NCBI RefSeq assembly: GCF_905475345.1
Contig: NC_066591.1
Span: forward strand, 8,987,001-9,051,000
DNA length: 64,000 bases
Reading direction: 5' to 3'
DNA from: Vespula vulgaris
Lineage: Eukaryota; Arthropoda; Insecta; Hymenoptera; Vespidae
Part shown: piece after piece, positions 24,040-35,300 of the stretch
Numbering within the stretch: the first letter of the stretch is position 1
Layout: the number at the start of each line of letters is the position of its first letter
Program-made: the position numbers and the translations under genes
The notes under the pieces: generated by a model
What the model was told of the DNA's origin: nothing
Seen by the model: only the letters and a program-made list of their open reading frames with translations
The model's database searches: none

Positions 24040-25400
24040 CTAAAGACTCCTTCGCCTATTGCAGGAATACCGTTCCTTTTTACGAATGTACAGCAAGAAG
24101 GTCCGTCGAGCTAGACTCAATAGCTGGATGAAGTTTGTAACATTGCACGGTAACGTGGAGTTTTGGGGCTTCGTTTATAAGCATCGATCTAACAAGCTTC
24201 GAGTCGAGAAGATTATTAGCATCCTTAGGTGAAACGGCAGTATTATAAAAAAACACGGAAGAGAGATTCAAATACTCCTACTTCTGAATACGCGAAATTA
24301 AAGGACAGGGAATAGGAGCTTCGAGACGATGCTCTACAAATGATCTAACAAGGATCATGTTCACATCGAGGGTTACGTGCGCGGCAGCAGGATGGTCTGA
24401 TCTGTGCAGAGAGAGAGGGAAAATATGCGCTGCAAAGTCGGATAATCTTATAGCGATTACGTTAGCGTACTGCATGGCATCGACAGAGCCCATATGCATT
24501 CTTGCCAGCGAACCTCCGATTGACTTTCAACTTCATAAACACCGGGAATTCTACAGCGGAAGAAACACAGGCAGTTTACATTGAAATCGGGACCAGAGAT
24601 ATAAACAACAAATCGTGACGCGAGAAGTCAGAAGAGGAAATCCGCGTTAGTGAAAAAGGCACATGAGGAAATCTTAGCGCTTTGGCAATAGAGATGGGAG
24701 CTTTCGGATAAACACATTCGTTTCTTTCTCAGACGTCAGAGAGGGAATAAACGCCCATTTCATCTCTCAAAACTACTATACATATAGGCTTTTATAGGGC
24801 ATAGCACTTTCAAAGCCAAACTCGCATCATCGAGTCTTGCCACAGACGAGAAGTGCGAGTGTGGTAAATGGACACGCATTACATTCTTGACTGTTCGATC
24901 TTTGAAGAAAGTTCCTCTGGAGAAAATAATAGGCGTAAGCATAGACTGAAGTAGCCAGACATCTTATCCCCTCGGCTGAAGTCTTCTTCCTCTTCGACGA
25001 CTTTTCTAGAAAGACCCTTTCTACCAAGGGCATTTAGTTTTCAGATCCTTTTCAGTCGAAATTATTGGAGTTCCTGATGATAGGGATAGACGCCTGTAAC
25101 CTTCTCAGGTCAATCCACTTTCGAACAGGGAGGGATCGAAGGGGTTCGTACGCCATTTCCTATTTTTTCACCTCGCAATTTACAGTCCTATCCTCTCTTT
25201 CCATTCTACGAAATAAATGTCACGGAACATGACACTGTGAGTGGTTCCTCGTAGTTCCCTGTGGACCCGGCAGAGGTCAATGCGGCTATTCGTCATTGCG
25301 GGTACGTCAGTTATGGCAAAACTGCTTATCTTGCGGGAATTTTGGGTTTTCCTGAGTCCGTGCGTTTAATAATGATGGGAAATAGATGGTTCCGTAACGT
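24040..25400. other. Unexplained GC-richer insert inside BEL/Pao pol
   Basis: In BEL/Pao elements the retropepsin active site and the LADP-F---PIDxxLG motif are roughly 100-130 residues apart. Here they are about 1.7 kb apart, which leaves about 1.3 kb of extra DNA. The extra piece is not AT-rich like the spacer. It has short frames on both strands (24,080-24,271, 24,278-24,584, 24,760-25,033) that I do not recognise, and no clear terminal repeats. It may be a nested nonautonomous element or a solo LTR. Confidence 0.45.
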
Positions 25401-25650
25401 ATTCCAGTTTTGACAAGATAGCATAAGAGCCGACACTCTACGGATGTTCTCCTTTAAAATAGTTGTTATTATGAACCCCGCAGATCGGAAAGTCAACTCC
25501 GATCGGTAACTCAACTCGTTCACGCGGAAAATTCAGCTGCTTAGCCATTTTTTCTGTAATAAAATACGACTGAGAAGTGCTGTTTATTAGAACTGGACTA
25601 TTATGGATAAGTTCTCCGCGTCCAAGTTGTACTACGGCTATCGGTAACAA
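25326..25650 (-). pseudogene. BEL/Pao retropepsin (aspartic protease) fragment
   Basis: The frame reads AVVQLGRGELIHNSPVLIN then STSQSYFITEKMAKQLNFPR and matches the BEL/Pao protease pattern V-v-n-----ARALLDSGSQS-FITE-----L-LPR. The active-site Asp-Ser-Gly is changed to Asn-Ser-Thr, so the protease is inactive independently of the frame breaks. It would process the Gag-Pol polyprotein. Confidence 0.8.
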
Positions 25651-25836
25651 TTTACAATCATGTGCGGCCGCGGAAATACTCGAGTTATTTGATGTTTTAG
25701 GAACCGTCGGTGTAGTTCCTCATGAAGCAAATGGTAACGCACTTACGTTGTCTGCAAGACAATAAACTTGTACTTGCCCACGCCATGGTCTGCGCAAAGA
25801 CAAATCTGGTGAACTTTTAAATTTTTGACGAACCTG

Positions 25837-26031
25837 CTATGCTGTTGGATAGTTGTTTCGATTAGCTTGGCACCGAAAGGTATAGTGGCTTGATTCACAA
25901 ATGGCGCAAAGTATATTTACGGTTGATGGGAAGGTGTGTCGAGCTCGGATTTGTGAGTCGTTCTGCAGTTTTCTGGCTTCTGCAGTTTCGATGGCTTGTT
26001 TGTGGATTTCGAAGCTCTGTATAGTCTCCAC
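25837..26031 (-). pseudogene. BEL/Pao Gag C-terminal zinc-knuckle fragment
   Basis: The 64-residue frame ends with ILCAICESSHYTFRCQANR, a C-x2-C-x3-H-x4-C knuckle typical of BEL/Pao Gag, preceded by EIHKQAIETAEARKLQND, the usual helical linker. It would bind the element's RNA during packaging. The Gag N-terminus is missing. Downstream on the same strand the protease follows after about 200 bp. Confidence 0.7.
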
Positions 26032-26039
26032 ATTGAATT

Positions 26040-27500
26040 ATTTTTCATAACTGCATTAGCTTATTTATACGTATAAACAAGTATATCTTAAACGTGTACG
26101 CATGAATAAATTGCAACTCTCATGCAAAAAACTAAAAGATTAATCACGAGTGGGAAATCCATTAGATCCGAGGATCTTTGTATATGTTTCTTTGTCAAGT
26201 CATGAAACTAGGATATAAATGATCATCGTATCGTGTGAAGGTTGCTCGATTTGCTTCAGAATACGTTTCGCCAAGGCTCAAGTACTGAACTATATCTGTG
26301 TACAAGGCTCTTCGCATTTTTGTTATTCGAATATCGCTCTTAAATGTCGTTACACTATTAAACTTGGTTCATTATAAAAATCTGGAGTACTAAATTTACT
26401 CATTGTAAGAATAATTTTATTTCTTATTTAAAAATCTATTGATTATTTATTTTTTGAAATAATAAATTAATATTAGACGTAACTCACATCCATTATTTTC
26501 TCGATATGACATAGCGTAATTGTACAAACATCATCAGCTTGAACTCATCGCAGAGCGTTGCAAGAATATACATCATAAGTTCTAAACGTAATTTTTATTC
26601 GGTTTTGTTGATCGAGCATGAATTTGAAAGAGAAAGAGTTCCTATATGAGATCATCCTTCACGATTTTCCAAACAGGTTTTCATTTGTGTGAAAATTACT
26701 TTTGAAAATTACTTTTTTTCTAAATATGACTTTTGTAAAGATAATAACATTTTTTTTAATGCCATAAGATTATTTCGTGAAAAAAACAAATCACCAAATC
26801 GAACAAGAACTATGTCCAAGAAAATTCATGATGTAAGCTCTCAAAGCGGGCGTGCAGTACAATAAGATCACCGTCGATACCGATGTCGGCAGCGATTTCG
26901 TTTTCGGCAACGATGTTGATAAAGTTGATGAATATCCACCGAAAAGATCGTTCTCGGCGTTGGACTTTCTGTCCAATTGTAGGGAGTTCGTTTCAAATCC
27001 AAATATGTTTTTCATCTTTTGATTCTTAAACTACCTTACCTGTTTTATCTCACGATCACTTAATTCTATCAATAATAATCTCATACTTGAAATTGGTTAA
27101 CATTTTATCCAATATTTGCTATAATCAGATTCTACACATTAAGTCTGTTACAGAGAAGAATAAAAGTACTGGCAATTATTCCGACAGATGAGCTAAAAAA
27201 CAAATGCATATCTCTTCGTTCATTTATATGTAACTTCACTCATTGTTCTACAATGACTTGGGAAAAATTAATTTAGTCTTTTTGCAGATAATCTATTTCT
27301 ATTAAGAATAAGTTCATTTTCAGCTATGGAAAATAAGTGTTCAGTCGTAACAGAATTTTCTTCTGTACAAAGATATTGATAAACCAATTTTATTTATTGC
27401 TCTTTTGTACATTGTATTTTACTGATAATTTCAATATTTTAGATAATCGCAATTTTTCAATGAACTGGCTCAAATTTAAAGATCGGTTCCCTTAACCAAT
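26040..27500. other. AT-rich interval without a recognised gene
   Basis: No coding family is recognised. The minus frame 26,791-27,015 (74 residues) is unremarkable. The short dispersed repeat shared with 11.7 kb lies at about 26,655-26,770. Confidence 0.5.
26655..26770. repeat. Short dispersed repeat, copy of 11,700-11,820
   Basis: Same order of blocks as described at 11.7 kb, same strand. Confidence 0.55.
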
Positions 27501-27504
27501 ATTA

Positions 27505-30187
27505 AAATTATCTTCAATATGGAGCTTATACTACGAGTTCGAACAAGGTATTTTTTCTCTAGATAATATTTGACTTCTCAATGCAAATCTAAATAATATT
27601 ATGCACCAACTAATTATGCTTACATAATGCATATTCGAAATATCAGTATAAATATTTGGGTGTACCATCGTTGACCCAAAACTAATCTAAGAAATAAGCT
27701 TTTATTTTGTTTTTATTCGTTTGGTTAAAATATATCGAATTTTTGACTATGGATATATCCGAATCTCATCGATTATTACTTTATTTTGTAATAAGCACAA
27801 TGTTGTTGTAACAATCGTCTAATAACATTTTTTATTAATAATACAATTTTTGTTATTTAATGTTCATTTCCATTATTTCAGTATGTTATTATTTAAAAAC
27901 CTACGATTCGTGGTCGTAAGTACATCGCGCTTCTAAAATATGCGTCGATTCTCGAATCGGGCAGAAAGCATTGGGAATAAAAAACCATAAACCTCTCTTC
28001 CATTTTTTCTGATCAAAATCGGTCATTTTTTTTGGTTGACTGCACAATTGAGAAATTGTTGCTTACCAACAACTTATTCTTATGGTACCTAAACAGTAAA
28101 ATAATGTTAATGTTTCTAAGAAACTCTGTACTTGATACACGTACCTAGCAACATCTTCTATGTTCGATATGCCATTTTCTGGCGTGTAAGCATAATTTTT
28201 ACGTTGTTTTCCGTGGTATTAATCTCTTCAGGGAAGTTGGGTATTCAATGAGGGTATTGGCATTAATTAGTCTAGAGAAACTGCCACGAATGGTTGATTT
28301 TGTTATTTGTTTTTTTTTTTCATTTCTGAAATGTTATTATTTACTCTGATGCGGGGATACGGGCCCGCATGCAGAGCGGCATGTACACTTACGTGGGAGA
28401 AATGAGACCCATAAGTAGTTTTCAACCAATTCTCGAACAGTAAAGTCGAAATTCAGCTCTTCGTTTCGGTATTAATCAATATAAAATAATGTTACAATTG
28501 TTCTTGTAATCTATAATTATAGCGGTTAAATTGTAGCTTGTTAACTTAGTGAAATTAATGAATTTGTTTAGTGATCTTATTCGTAGATTTATTCGTTAAG
28601 AAAAGTTTATTATGTTTTGATTTATTCAATTATATGTTATTACTGTTGCGATTCTATAACGTTATATTCTATGACTTTTCCTTCTGAATCCTTTTTATAT
28701 AAATTCAAGCCAACAATGAAGTAACTGGAACTACAATTCCGTTGGATATTGCGCAAACACCAATTTCGAACCATAACCGCGTGCAGCGGGTAAGGGCGAA
28801 AAGAGTACAAATCCTGAAAGATAAGAGCTCCTCGGGATCGATATAATATTCGGAGGCACGGATCAGTCGTAACAATAAATAATTTTTAATATTTTCCAAT
28901 TTTGTACAAGTTCTCGTCCTTCTATTACTTATTGCTCTGAATACTGGAGCAGTTTTCGACACTGTTTACTTTATTCAAACGGTGTAATTTGTCCACGAAT
29001 ACTACACCCACATTTGAAAGCGTCTTCTGTTCCTTATAATAGAAGAATAATTAAAAAATTATTCTTATATAATAATTATAATATATCTAATATAAATAAT
29101 AATAATAAAAATTTAATTATAATATATACAATAATTAAAAAAATTATTATTTAATTATAATAGAAGAATAATTACAAAATTATTCTTTAGCATACATTAA
29201 ATCCTCATCACATAAATTGGATGTCTGAGAACTCCATCATCACCGTTGTTAGTTTGAATATGAAATTGACACAAATCAACTTTTTCTATTTATTGTATAG
29301 TAAAGTTGCTCGTAGCTTCACTTAATAATTTATCGCTAATTTCACAGTTCAGTGTATCACCAGAGTTTATATTAATAACAGCTTTCTCGCTTGATAAAGT
29401 TTGATATGGATCACATAAGGTAAATTTGACATTTTTACTACTTATGGATTTGGCGACATACAAATTATGGTATTCTGTCACATTATTAATTCCCAAATCA
29501 AACTGTAACGCATTAGCTGCAACATTATATATTTACGATTCTATTTCATAGAAGATACCAGTGGTTTGCATCCTCTGTATGTTATTAGTTTCAACAAGTT
29601 TTGCCCAAGCACTACAGTAATAGATGCGATCTTTATATTTTTTATGATGTTCGAAAAAATTCTACGGACTGTAGCGAATTTTTTTCAATGTGTCTTCAGT
29701 TTCATTTATATTAATCGAATTACATACATTTTAATTTAATAATACTAGTACAATTACTACAGGAATTTGCTTTACTATTGGAATTGAATACTTTTACGCG
29801 GGGCACAAGTAAATGCGTCCCTGTTAATCAAATAATATTGTTCGTAAGGTACGAAACGCAATATTTACTACTCGAAGAACCGGAATAAATTTGCATTTCT
29901 ATTTATATTCGATAAACATACTATTTGCAGATGAAATGGAGAGATACTAGAAATATTTGCCTTATACAGATTTCATACGTCGATTTTATGCACTTGCATT
30001 GTATGCTCAATGTAGTGAGTACATTTTTTATTTTCTTTTGTTGAAATATTGATATTGATCTCTCTTTCTTCTTCAATAATTGTTCAGCGCTAATGGATTA
30101 TGTTTAATTTTTGCTAGATTCTTGCTCCTTGTCAGATTTTTTTTTCTACTGCATTTTTTTTTAAATTATTCGCAAAACAAAACTTAT
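27505..30187 (-). pseudogene. Duplicated locus copy A: unrecognised protein-family pseudogene
   Basis: I do not recognise this family. Homology to copy C (41,447 on) begins at about 27,505 and covers exon-like minus-strand pieces. The clearest is about 29,640-29,290: LVETNNIQRMQTTGIFYEIE, then LGINNVTEYHNLYVAKSIS and SSEKAVININSGDTLNCEI. It is followed near 29,250 by TNNGDDGVLRHP and, at 28,705-28,962, a basic 85-residue frame. Copies B and C have matching peptides (TGIVYEVELVIYRD; ADIFYEIQ-like; DVDNNV). Stops separate the pieces. The 5' side is cut at the TTAA at 30,188 where piggyBac remnant 1 begins. Coding nature is inferred from peptides that stay alike while DNA around them differs, and is moderate. 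Confidence 0.55.
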
Positions 30188-30250
30188 TTAACACTAGAAT
30201 AACCGACGATTGAGGTATACTTATATCTACCGGAGGAGTCAAAATGACTT
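30188..30250. repeat. piggyBac-type end: TTAA plus terminal sequence
   Basis: TTAA (30,188-30,191) is followed by CACTAGAATAACCGACG and, about 50 bp in, by GTCAAAATGACTT, a terminal-region pattern usual for piggyBac-like elements. The end at 35,311 also starts CACTAG next to TTAA. Confidence 0.65.
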
Positions 30251-31570
30251 GTTCTTTTTCAATTAATAATTTATTTAAGAAAAGATATAGCATTTTATGC
30301 GTTTTTATATATTTTCGTATTTTATCAGTGAAACTTAAATATAAACTAAATAATAATAATATAATAACTATAATAATTTTTAAAATAATTACGTATAAAA
30401 TTCAAACATATTTTTTACATGTTACAATTATTTTAGCAGAGCATCTACCACAAATATTCTTCGTTTTATTATTAGTACATATGCTATTTGACACTGTTTA
30501 CGTTTTATCGAAATATGTGTCTGGTTTTGTGATGCTGTGCTTGATGATATTTCTTCTGCTTTTACTGAAAATTGTTTGGTTAGATTTTTGTAGTCACCTG
30601 AAAGTTGTTCAGCTAATTGAAATAAGAAGTCTTTTTTTGGAATATTTTCTCCTATTGTTTCTTTGTATAATATCCAGACATTTATTCCTAAGATCTAAGA
30701 TATTATAAAATATTTGTAATATAGTATTATAATTGTATTCTGATATTATAAAATACTGGCCATTTTTGGGATCCAGCTTTCATAGTATATTTTCTTGTCA
30801 TTTGATCTATCATATCTGCGTCAAATTTGATGTTGTTATTAAATAATTTCAAGCAAAAGTTTACAATTTTTTTTTATTTTAGCAGACTTACATTTCGAAC
30901 TCAGTAACAATACTTTTTTATTTAGTTTAGTGTTGTATATAGTAAGAGTACAATTATCTGTTTTGTAAAGAATTGTCGAGAAGCTAGGCATATTATCCTT
31001 TTTTGATTTTACAAGTTTAGGTAATTCTCTCTTGTTTCGTCTAATAGTGCCAACTAAGGAAGTTCTCTTAGTTATCAATTTTGTTGCTAATGACAAACTT
31101 GTAAAGAAATTATCTATTGTCATTATCCTCCAGTAATCAATTTATTGTCCCAGAAGTTTTAAGACGAAAAATTCACCCAAAGGTACTGATAATGTCATTT
31201 CGTCTTTTCCTAGTAGGGAAATATATTTGCAACATATTTACTTTTTATATCTTATGTCAACCAAAATTTTATACCAAATTTATTCAGCTTGTTTGATTTG
31301 TTATATACTGTGTATATTTACATTTGGCTTTGGTTTGGAATAATTGTTCATCAACTATAATGGTAGTTTCTGATCTATAACACATTTGGTTATTTTATAC
31401 GAATTGATTCCACATTTCTGAAACTAATGCAAATTTATCTGTTTGTAATCGTTGGATTCTTTCATTTTTCTTATCAAAATAAATTATCCGAAGAATAATT
31501 TCGGCGAATTTATTCCTGTTCATTGTTTCTGAGAAAATCTTAGGACCCAATTTTTTGTGCTAATGATAGA
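30188..31570 (-). mobile_element. piggyBac-like remnant 1
   Basis: A DDE transposase related to piggyBac, read on the minus strand. Near 31,540-31,340 are ETMNRNKFAEIILRI, RLQTDKFALVSEMWNQF and TTIIVDEQLFQTKAKC (first catalytic Asp). The frame 30,839-31,123 holds MTIDNFFTSLSLATKLITKR and SLVGTIRRNKRELP (second Asp). Near 30,840-30,740 are KFDADMIDQMTRKYTMKAG and KWPVFYNI (third Asp region). A Cys-rich tail (KQCQIAY, then KNICGRC) lies near 30,500-30,430. All three catalytic Asp positions survive but in different frames, so it is dead. The N-terminal third is missing beyond about 31,570. Such enzymes cut and paste DNA at TTAA. The plus-strand 154-residue frame 30,244-30,708 is its antisense shadow. 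Confidence 0.87.
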
Positions 31571-31614
31571 GTTAATGCTATATTAATTTTAAGTGATATT
31601 AATTGATATAATTA

Positions 31615-32070
31615 AAACAAAGTCGGAAAAAGCAAGTACAGAAAGTATAAAAGCATCCCGTGAAAGACAGCGTATTCAAAAATGAGAGAATTTTGATTGC
31701 GCCAAAAAGCGTTGAAAGATGTATTTATGATACCAGTTACTCAATCATTGATGATCGATAATATTGACAATGCAGTCAACTGATCTACAAATAACGAAGC
31801 ATCTACTAGCACTTTACTAAGGTTAATTGTATCAATCATATCCTATAACCAGTTATATCATATTTTAATCAATCAGATATAAATTTCAAAGCCAATAGCA
31901 ATGCACATCAAGAATTACGAGAAAATTTTTCGGGCAATTGACTTTTCGTGGTTCGATTTAGGATTGATTGTGGTTTAAGAGTAGCCTGAATAAAATTACC
32001 TAAGGATATCGGCAATTGCCCACCACCATATTTCCCAGAATTAACTCGAGTACTGTGATGGCGTATAAAT
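31615..32070 (+). pseudogene. Possible Helitron-like protein fragment
   Basis: Plus-strand translation gives ASTESIKASRERQRIQK, then in another frame KALKDVFMIPVTQSLMIDN and NNEASTSTLLRLI, and near 31,970 D-stop-LWFKSSLNKIT. This order (repeated basic Arg/Lys tract, then a Cys-x2-Cys-Asp-Arg-Leu-Trp-Phe motif) resembles the N-terminal part of Helitron-type proteins, where CxxCDRLWF is common. Here the second Cys and the Arg codons are stops. No helicase or Rep motif is seen, so the call rests on a short similarity and could be wrong. Confidence 0.38.
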
Positions 32071-32279
32071 GTTATATTGAATTTCTAAATTGCGGACACA
32101 TCTCTACACTCATAACATCGGATCTTCTTCAACTAGATCTAATATTAAGCGACTTATTTTTCGGCGCATAGCTTTTATGCAAATCAAACGATTGTAACAT
32201 GTTTACGGACAATACGATATGCATTTTTGGACAAATCATATAAGTGCAATGACTGCAATTAAATATAACGATTTCTACA

Positions 32280-32525
32280 TACTTTACACATGGCACAAGA
32301 AATTAGGACATAGTAATCCGGATACTATAAAGTATTTGCTAAAGGACTTTCAATGAGGCTGGAAATAAAAAACTGTGGATCAAAGAAGATATGTGAAATA
32401 TTAAAGAAAAGAAATCAAGGAAACCATTTCCAAAAGATTTGAATAGAAAAACAAAGGAGATACTTGATTTGATACACTATTTATGTGAGCTTATTCGAAC
32501 GACGATATCAGTAAGAAAACAGTAT
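32280..32525 (+). pseudogene. Ty1/Copia pre-integrase fragment
   Basis: Starting at about 32,290 the plus strand reads WHKKLGHSNPDTIKYLLKDF, then (other frame) LEIKNCGSKKICEI and RKPFPKDLNRKTKEILDLIH. This is the GAG-pre-integrase module plus the start of the integrase domain of Copia elements (LWHRRLGH-N---, C--C-xGK--R-PFP, LELIHSD-CGP). The HHCC zinc-finger cysteines are partly lost. No other Copia domain follows here; a Copia RT fragment on the same strand lies at 37.6 kb. Confidence 0.8.
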
Positions 32526-32629
32526 GCACTCGCATTAAACTGTATATAAACTCGTATTAGATTGCTCCTTACCTTTCCTTTGAATCGTGTCTAACTTCGG
32601 CAACAAGTATATATCTTCTTTCGACAGTA

Positions 32630-32795
32630 GGTCTCGTAGTGATTTGTGTTAGATACGATGTCGGTATGCATTTGTTCACGGTTTAGAGAATAACTAATAT
32701 ATTTGGAATATATATAACTAGTATATAAATTTGCGATAAAAAACAAAATTTTCTTGAATGTTTTGTCAAAAATTATTTATGAATATTTAAATATT
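32630..32795. repeat. Dispersed repeat, copy of 6,310-6,480
   Basis: Contains TTAGATACGATGTCGGTA and GAATGTTTTGTCAAAAAT in the same order and spacing class as at 6.3 kb. It probably marks the upstream region of duplicated copy A. Confidence 0.8.
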
Positions 32796-32842
32796 ATATT
32801 ATTTTAATATAAATTAAAACTTGAGTTTATTTCCACACTTCT

Positions 32843-32940
32843 TACGTGCTAGAATTATTTTTTTACATGGTTTCTCCTGTGGGACTAGTTTAATCTATAC
32901 TAATATTGCTTTTATTACTAATATAATATAATAAAAACTC
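32843..32940. repeat. Solo element end, copy of 1,313-1,410
   Basis: Carries the TGGTTTC, GGGACTAGTT and CTATACTA blocks and an AT-rich TAATATAATA tail like the stretch after the Gypsy fragment. No Gypsy coding sequence is seen beside it, so it may be a solo LTR fragment. Confidence 0.6.
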
Positions 32941-33525
32941 TTTCGATACGAGCGATTTCTCCGCCACCACACTCCTACTGAACAAACCACCGCGCAAGAA
33001 ATGTGCACGATGCTCCAGAAATATCGAAAGTGACTGCATTTACGTCTCATTACAACCCGAGTTGCTATGACGGTGTTTATTGAAAAAAAAAAAACTTTCC
33101 TCAAAACGGGGTATCTATAAGTTCAAAATACACTTTTAATTACACTTTAGAATCAAATAAAATTACAGAATATAATAGTATGATAATAATAACTATTATT
33201 AATAGTATCACGTGTGATATTGTTCGAAACACGATGTTACACATAAACCAACATCGCAAATCCGACACGGTATCGCTATTCGCTCTTCCTGTCATTTTTT
33301 CAACATACAATACACTTTTGCAATGGATTCTTTCGTTTTGGCTTTTTCATTTGCGTAAAGTGAAGGAAAGTAACTTCTAATAAGACGAAGTGGATTGATT
33401 TCTACTGATTTATTTGAAATGTTATTGTTATTTCCTTCTAGGTAATGATTTAAGAGTTGCTTTATTAATGCCGATTTAAAAGAATTAACTGTAGGTGAAA
33501 TTTTGTATTTATATTTCTTTGCCAG
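32941..33525. other. Interval without a recognised gene
   Basis: No coding family is recognised. A short GC-richer patch at 32,945-33,070 has no readable content. The left end of piggyBac remnant 2 probably lies within this interval but I could not fix it. Confidence 0.5.
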
Positions 33526-33721
33526 TTTTTAATTTATATAAGCAATAAGCGTTTCAAATGTATATTTCTATTAAATGAAGAAACATATTTTTTGTACCAC
33601 TTCATATTTTTGCGTTGTGAATGAACGTTGCTGATAACCATGTCGACAACACACTTTGATTTTTTTATCATTTCTTGTATGCAATAGTGACGTCTCGTGT
33701 CAACAAATACTTCATTATGAA

Positions 33722-33764
33722 AATATATAGACAATATATAGACAATATATGGACAATATATAGA
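33722..33764. repeat. 12-bp minisatellite inside piggyBac remnant 2
   Basis: About four copies of an AATATATAGACA-type unit. It lies within the coding region between the DDE middle and C-terminal parts and codes for repeated Ser-Ile-Tyr-like residues there, so it expanded after the element died. Confidence 0.85.
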
Positions 33765-34995
33765 CTTGCCTCTTGTCACACTATTTCATTGATAATAAAA
33801 GGTTTGAAGAACGGAAACTCGCTTCACCCATTTTTTAATTTATTTTGGATAATTGGCACACCTTTTCGTCTTTTCCTTACTGTTTCACAAGCATTAGTTC
33901 CATTTTTATGTAGAAGGATAAAAACAGCCGGACTTGTGTACCAATTATCCACGTACAATGTATGGTTTTTATGCAGCTTTTTTGCAGCTTGCAGAACTCA
34001 ATGCTTTATTATAAATTATAAAATCTTGTACAAATCCGGATTGGGTGAATATCACATAAAATAAATGATTTGATCCCAAATCTTTTAGAGGGAATGCATT
34101 GTTTAAACGACCATCTTCCTTTACATAAGAGTAAACTCTCATCGATACATAAATTTTCGAAAGGATAAAATACCTTCTGAAATCTTTGTCTAAGCATATT
34201 ACAAATTTCCCATATTTTGTATAATTTGTCACTATCTATAGTCACTTTATTAATATTAAAATGTAAAATTTTTAAACATAAAAATCGATCTCTACTCATA
34301 ACTTCTCTATCAATTTTTTCTTCAACTATTCATCGTTGAATTCAACTAGTATTCATAATATGATAATTTTTTATTTCGCGACATTAATAATTTTATGGCG
34401 AGAAAGCAATAAATTTTTGGAAGAGAAGCGTTTCGGGAATTTATCTTATTAGTCATGCAAATAATGAAATTTATAAAATTTTCGAAGCAGAATAATTTGA
34501 AAAAATTCTCAAACTGATGCCGGAAAACCAATTGATGTTTATATCTCCCAATATTCGTAATGAAATTTGTGAATATTCGGTTAGAATAATTCGGTAGTCC
34601 ATGTAATTTCTCTGCTATCTTTTCCAGATTCAGTTGAATTTTCTTCTTCAGATTCGGACGTATCGTCCTTAATCTTGTCTTATTTTTCATCATTTTAAGG
34701 GGTGGGATAAAATCTGTTAAAAGTACTAAATCTAAATAATGGTGAAAAAATTAAAAAAATAACAAAGTATACCTTTGTGTTTGTTGTTGATACAAAGCGA
34801 ATTATCTTTCTTCAGTAGGCACTAACTTTATTCGTTGCGAACATTCGGACGAGCGCAATCAAATTGTTATGGCGACTTTTATGATTGAGCAATCTCATAA
34901 GAAACAAATGACAAAAACAAAAGACTGATGATACAGTTCCACAAAAAGATACTCCATGTGCAACAACTCCAATCGCTCGTCATATGTACAATACG

Positions 34996-35180
34996 TGGCA
35001 TCTTATGCAAAGCGACTATAATTGCCCGTAGTACATCAGTGGCATCTTATGTAAAGCAACTTTAGTCAACCATAAAATACGTCAATGGCATTTTATGGAG
35101 AACGACTTTAGTCGACTGTAGTACAAGCATGACCGTAGTCAATGGCATTTTATGAAGAGCGACTATAGTTACCCATAGTA
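34996..35180. repeat. Four subterminal tandem repeats of piggyBac remnant 2
   Basis: A motif TGGCATYTTATG followed by AGCGACTWTAGT-like sequence starts at 34,996, 35,040, 35,096 and 35,143 (spacings 44, 56 and 47 bp). It lies about 130-310 bp inside the TTAA end, upstream of the transposase. Subterminal repeats at such positions bind transposase in several DNA transposons; that role is inference here. Confidence 0.75.
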
Positions 35181-35300
35181 ATGAAAAGGATATGATTAAG
35201 AACATATTTAAGTATTATGTACATTATTTACATTCGATATTATAATAGTAAAGTCAGTAAATGCATATTTTTATTTGAAACCTAGGATTAATGGTTTTAA

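Larger units (their letters stand above)
21180..26035 (-). mobile_element. Dead BEL/Pao LTR retrotransposon
   Basis: Minus-strand order is Gag zinc knuckle (26.0-25.8 kb), retropepsin (25.65-25.4 kb), the region before RT (24.0-23.7 kb), reverse transcriptase (23.7-22.8 kb), RNase H (22.6-22.3 kb) and integrase with its C-terminal tail (22.2-21.2 kb). This is the full Pol order of BEL/Pao elements. Every domain is broken by stops or frameshifts. The 5' part is cut at about 26,035: beyond that no Gag is readable. About 1.3 kb of extra DNA sits between protease and RT. Base composition is richer in G and C than the flanks, as is common for a transposon younger than its AT-rich surroundings. Confidence 0.88.

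Noticed and set aside
30244..30708. 154-residue plus-strand frame rich in Leu, Ile and Phe that looks like a membrane protein
   Set aside because: The opposite strand carries the piggyBac remnant 1 C-terminus and Cys-rich tail across this interval; the hydrophobic look is the reverse complement of Lys/Asn-rich coding.
33675..34064. 129-residue plus-strand frame
   Set aside because: Antisense shadow of the middle of piggyBac remnant 2.
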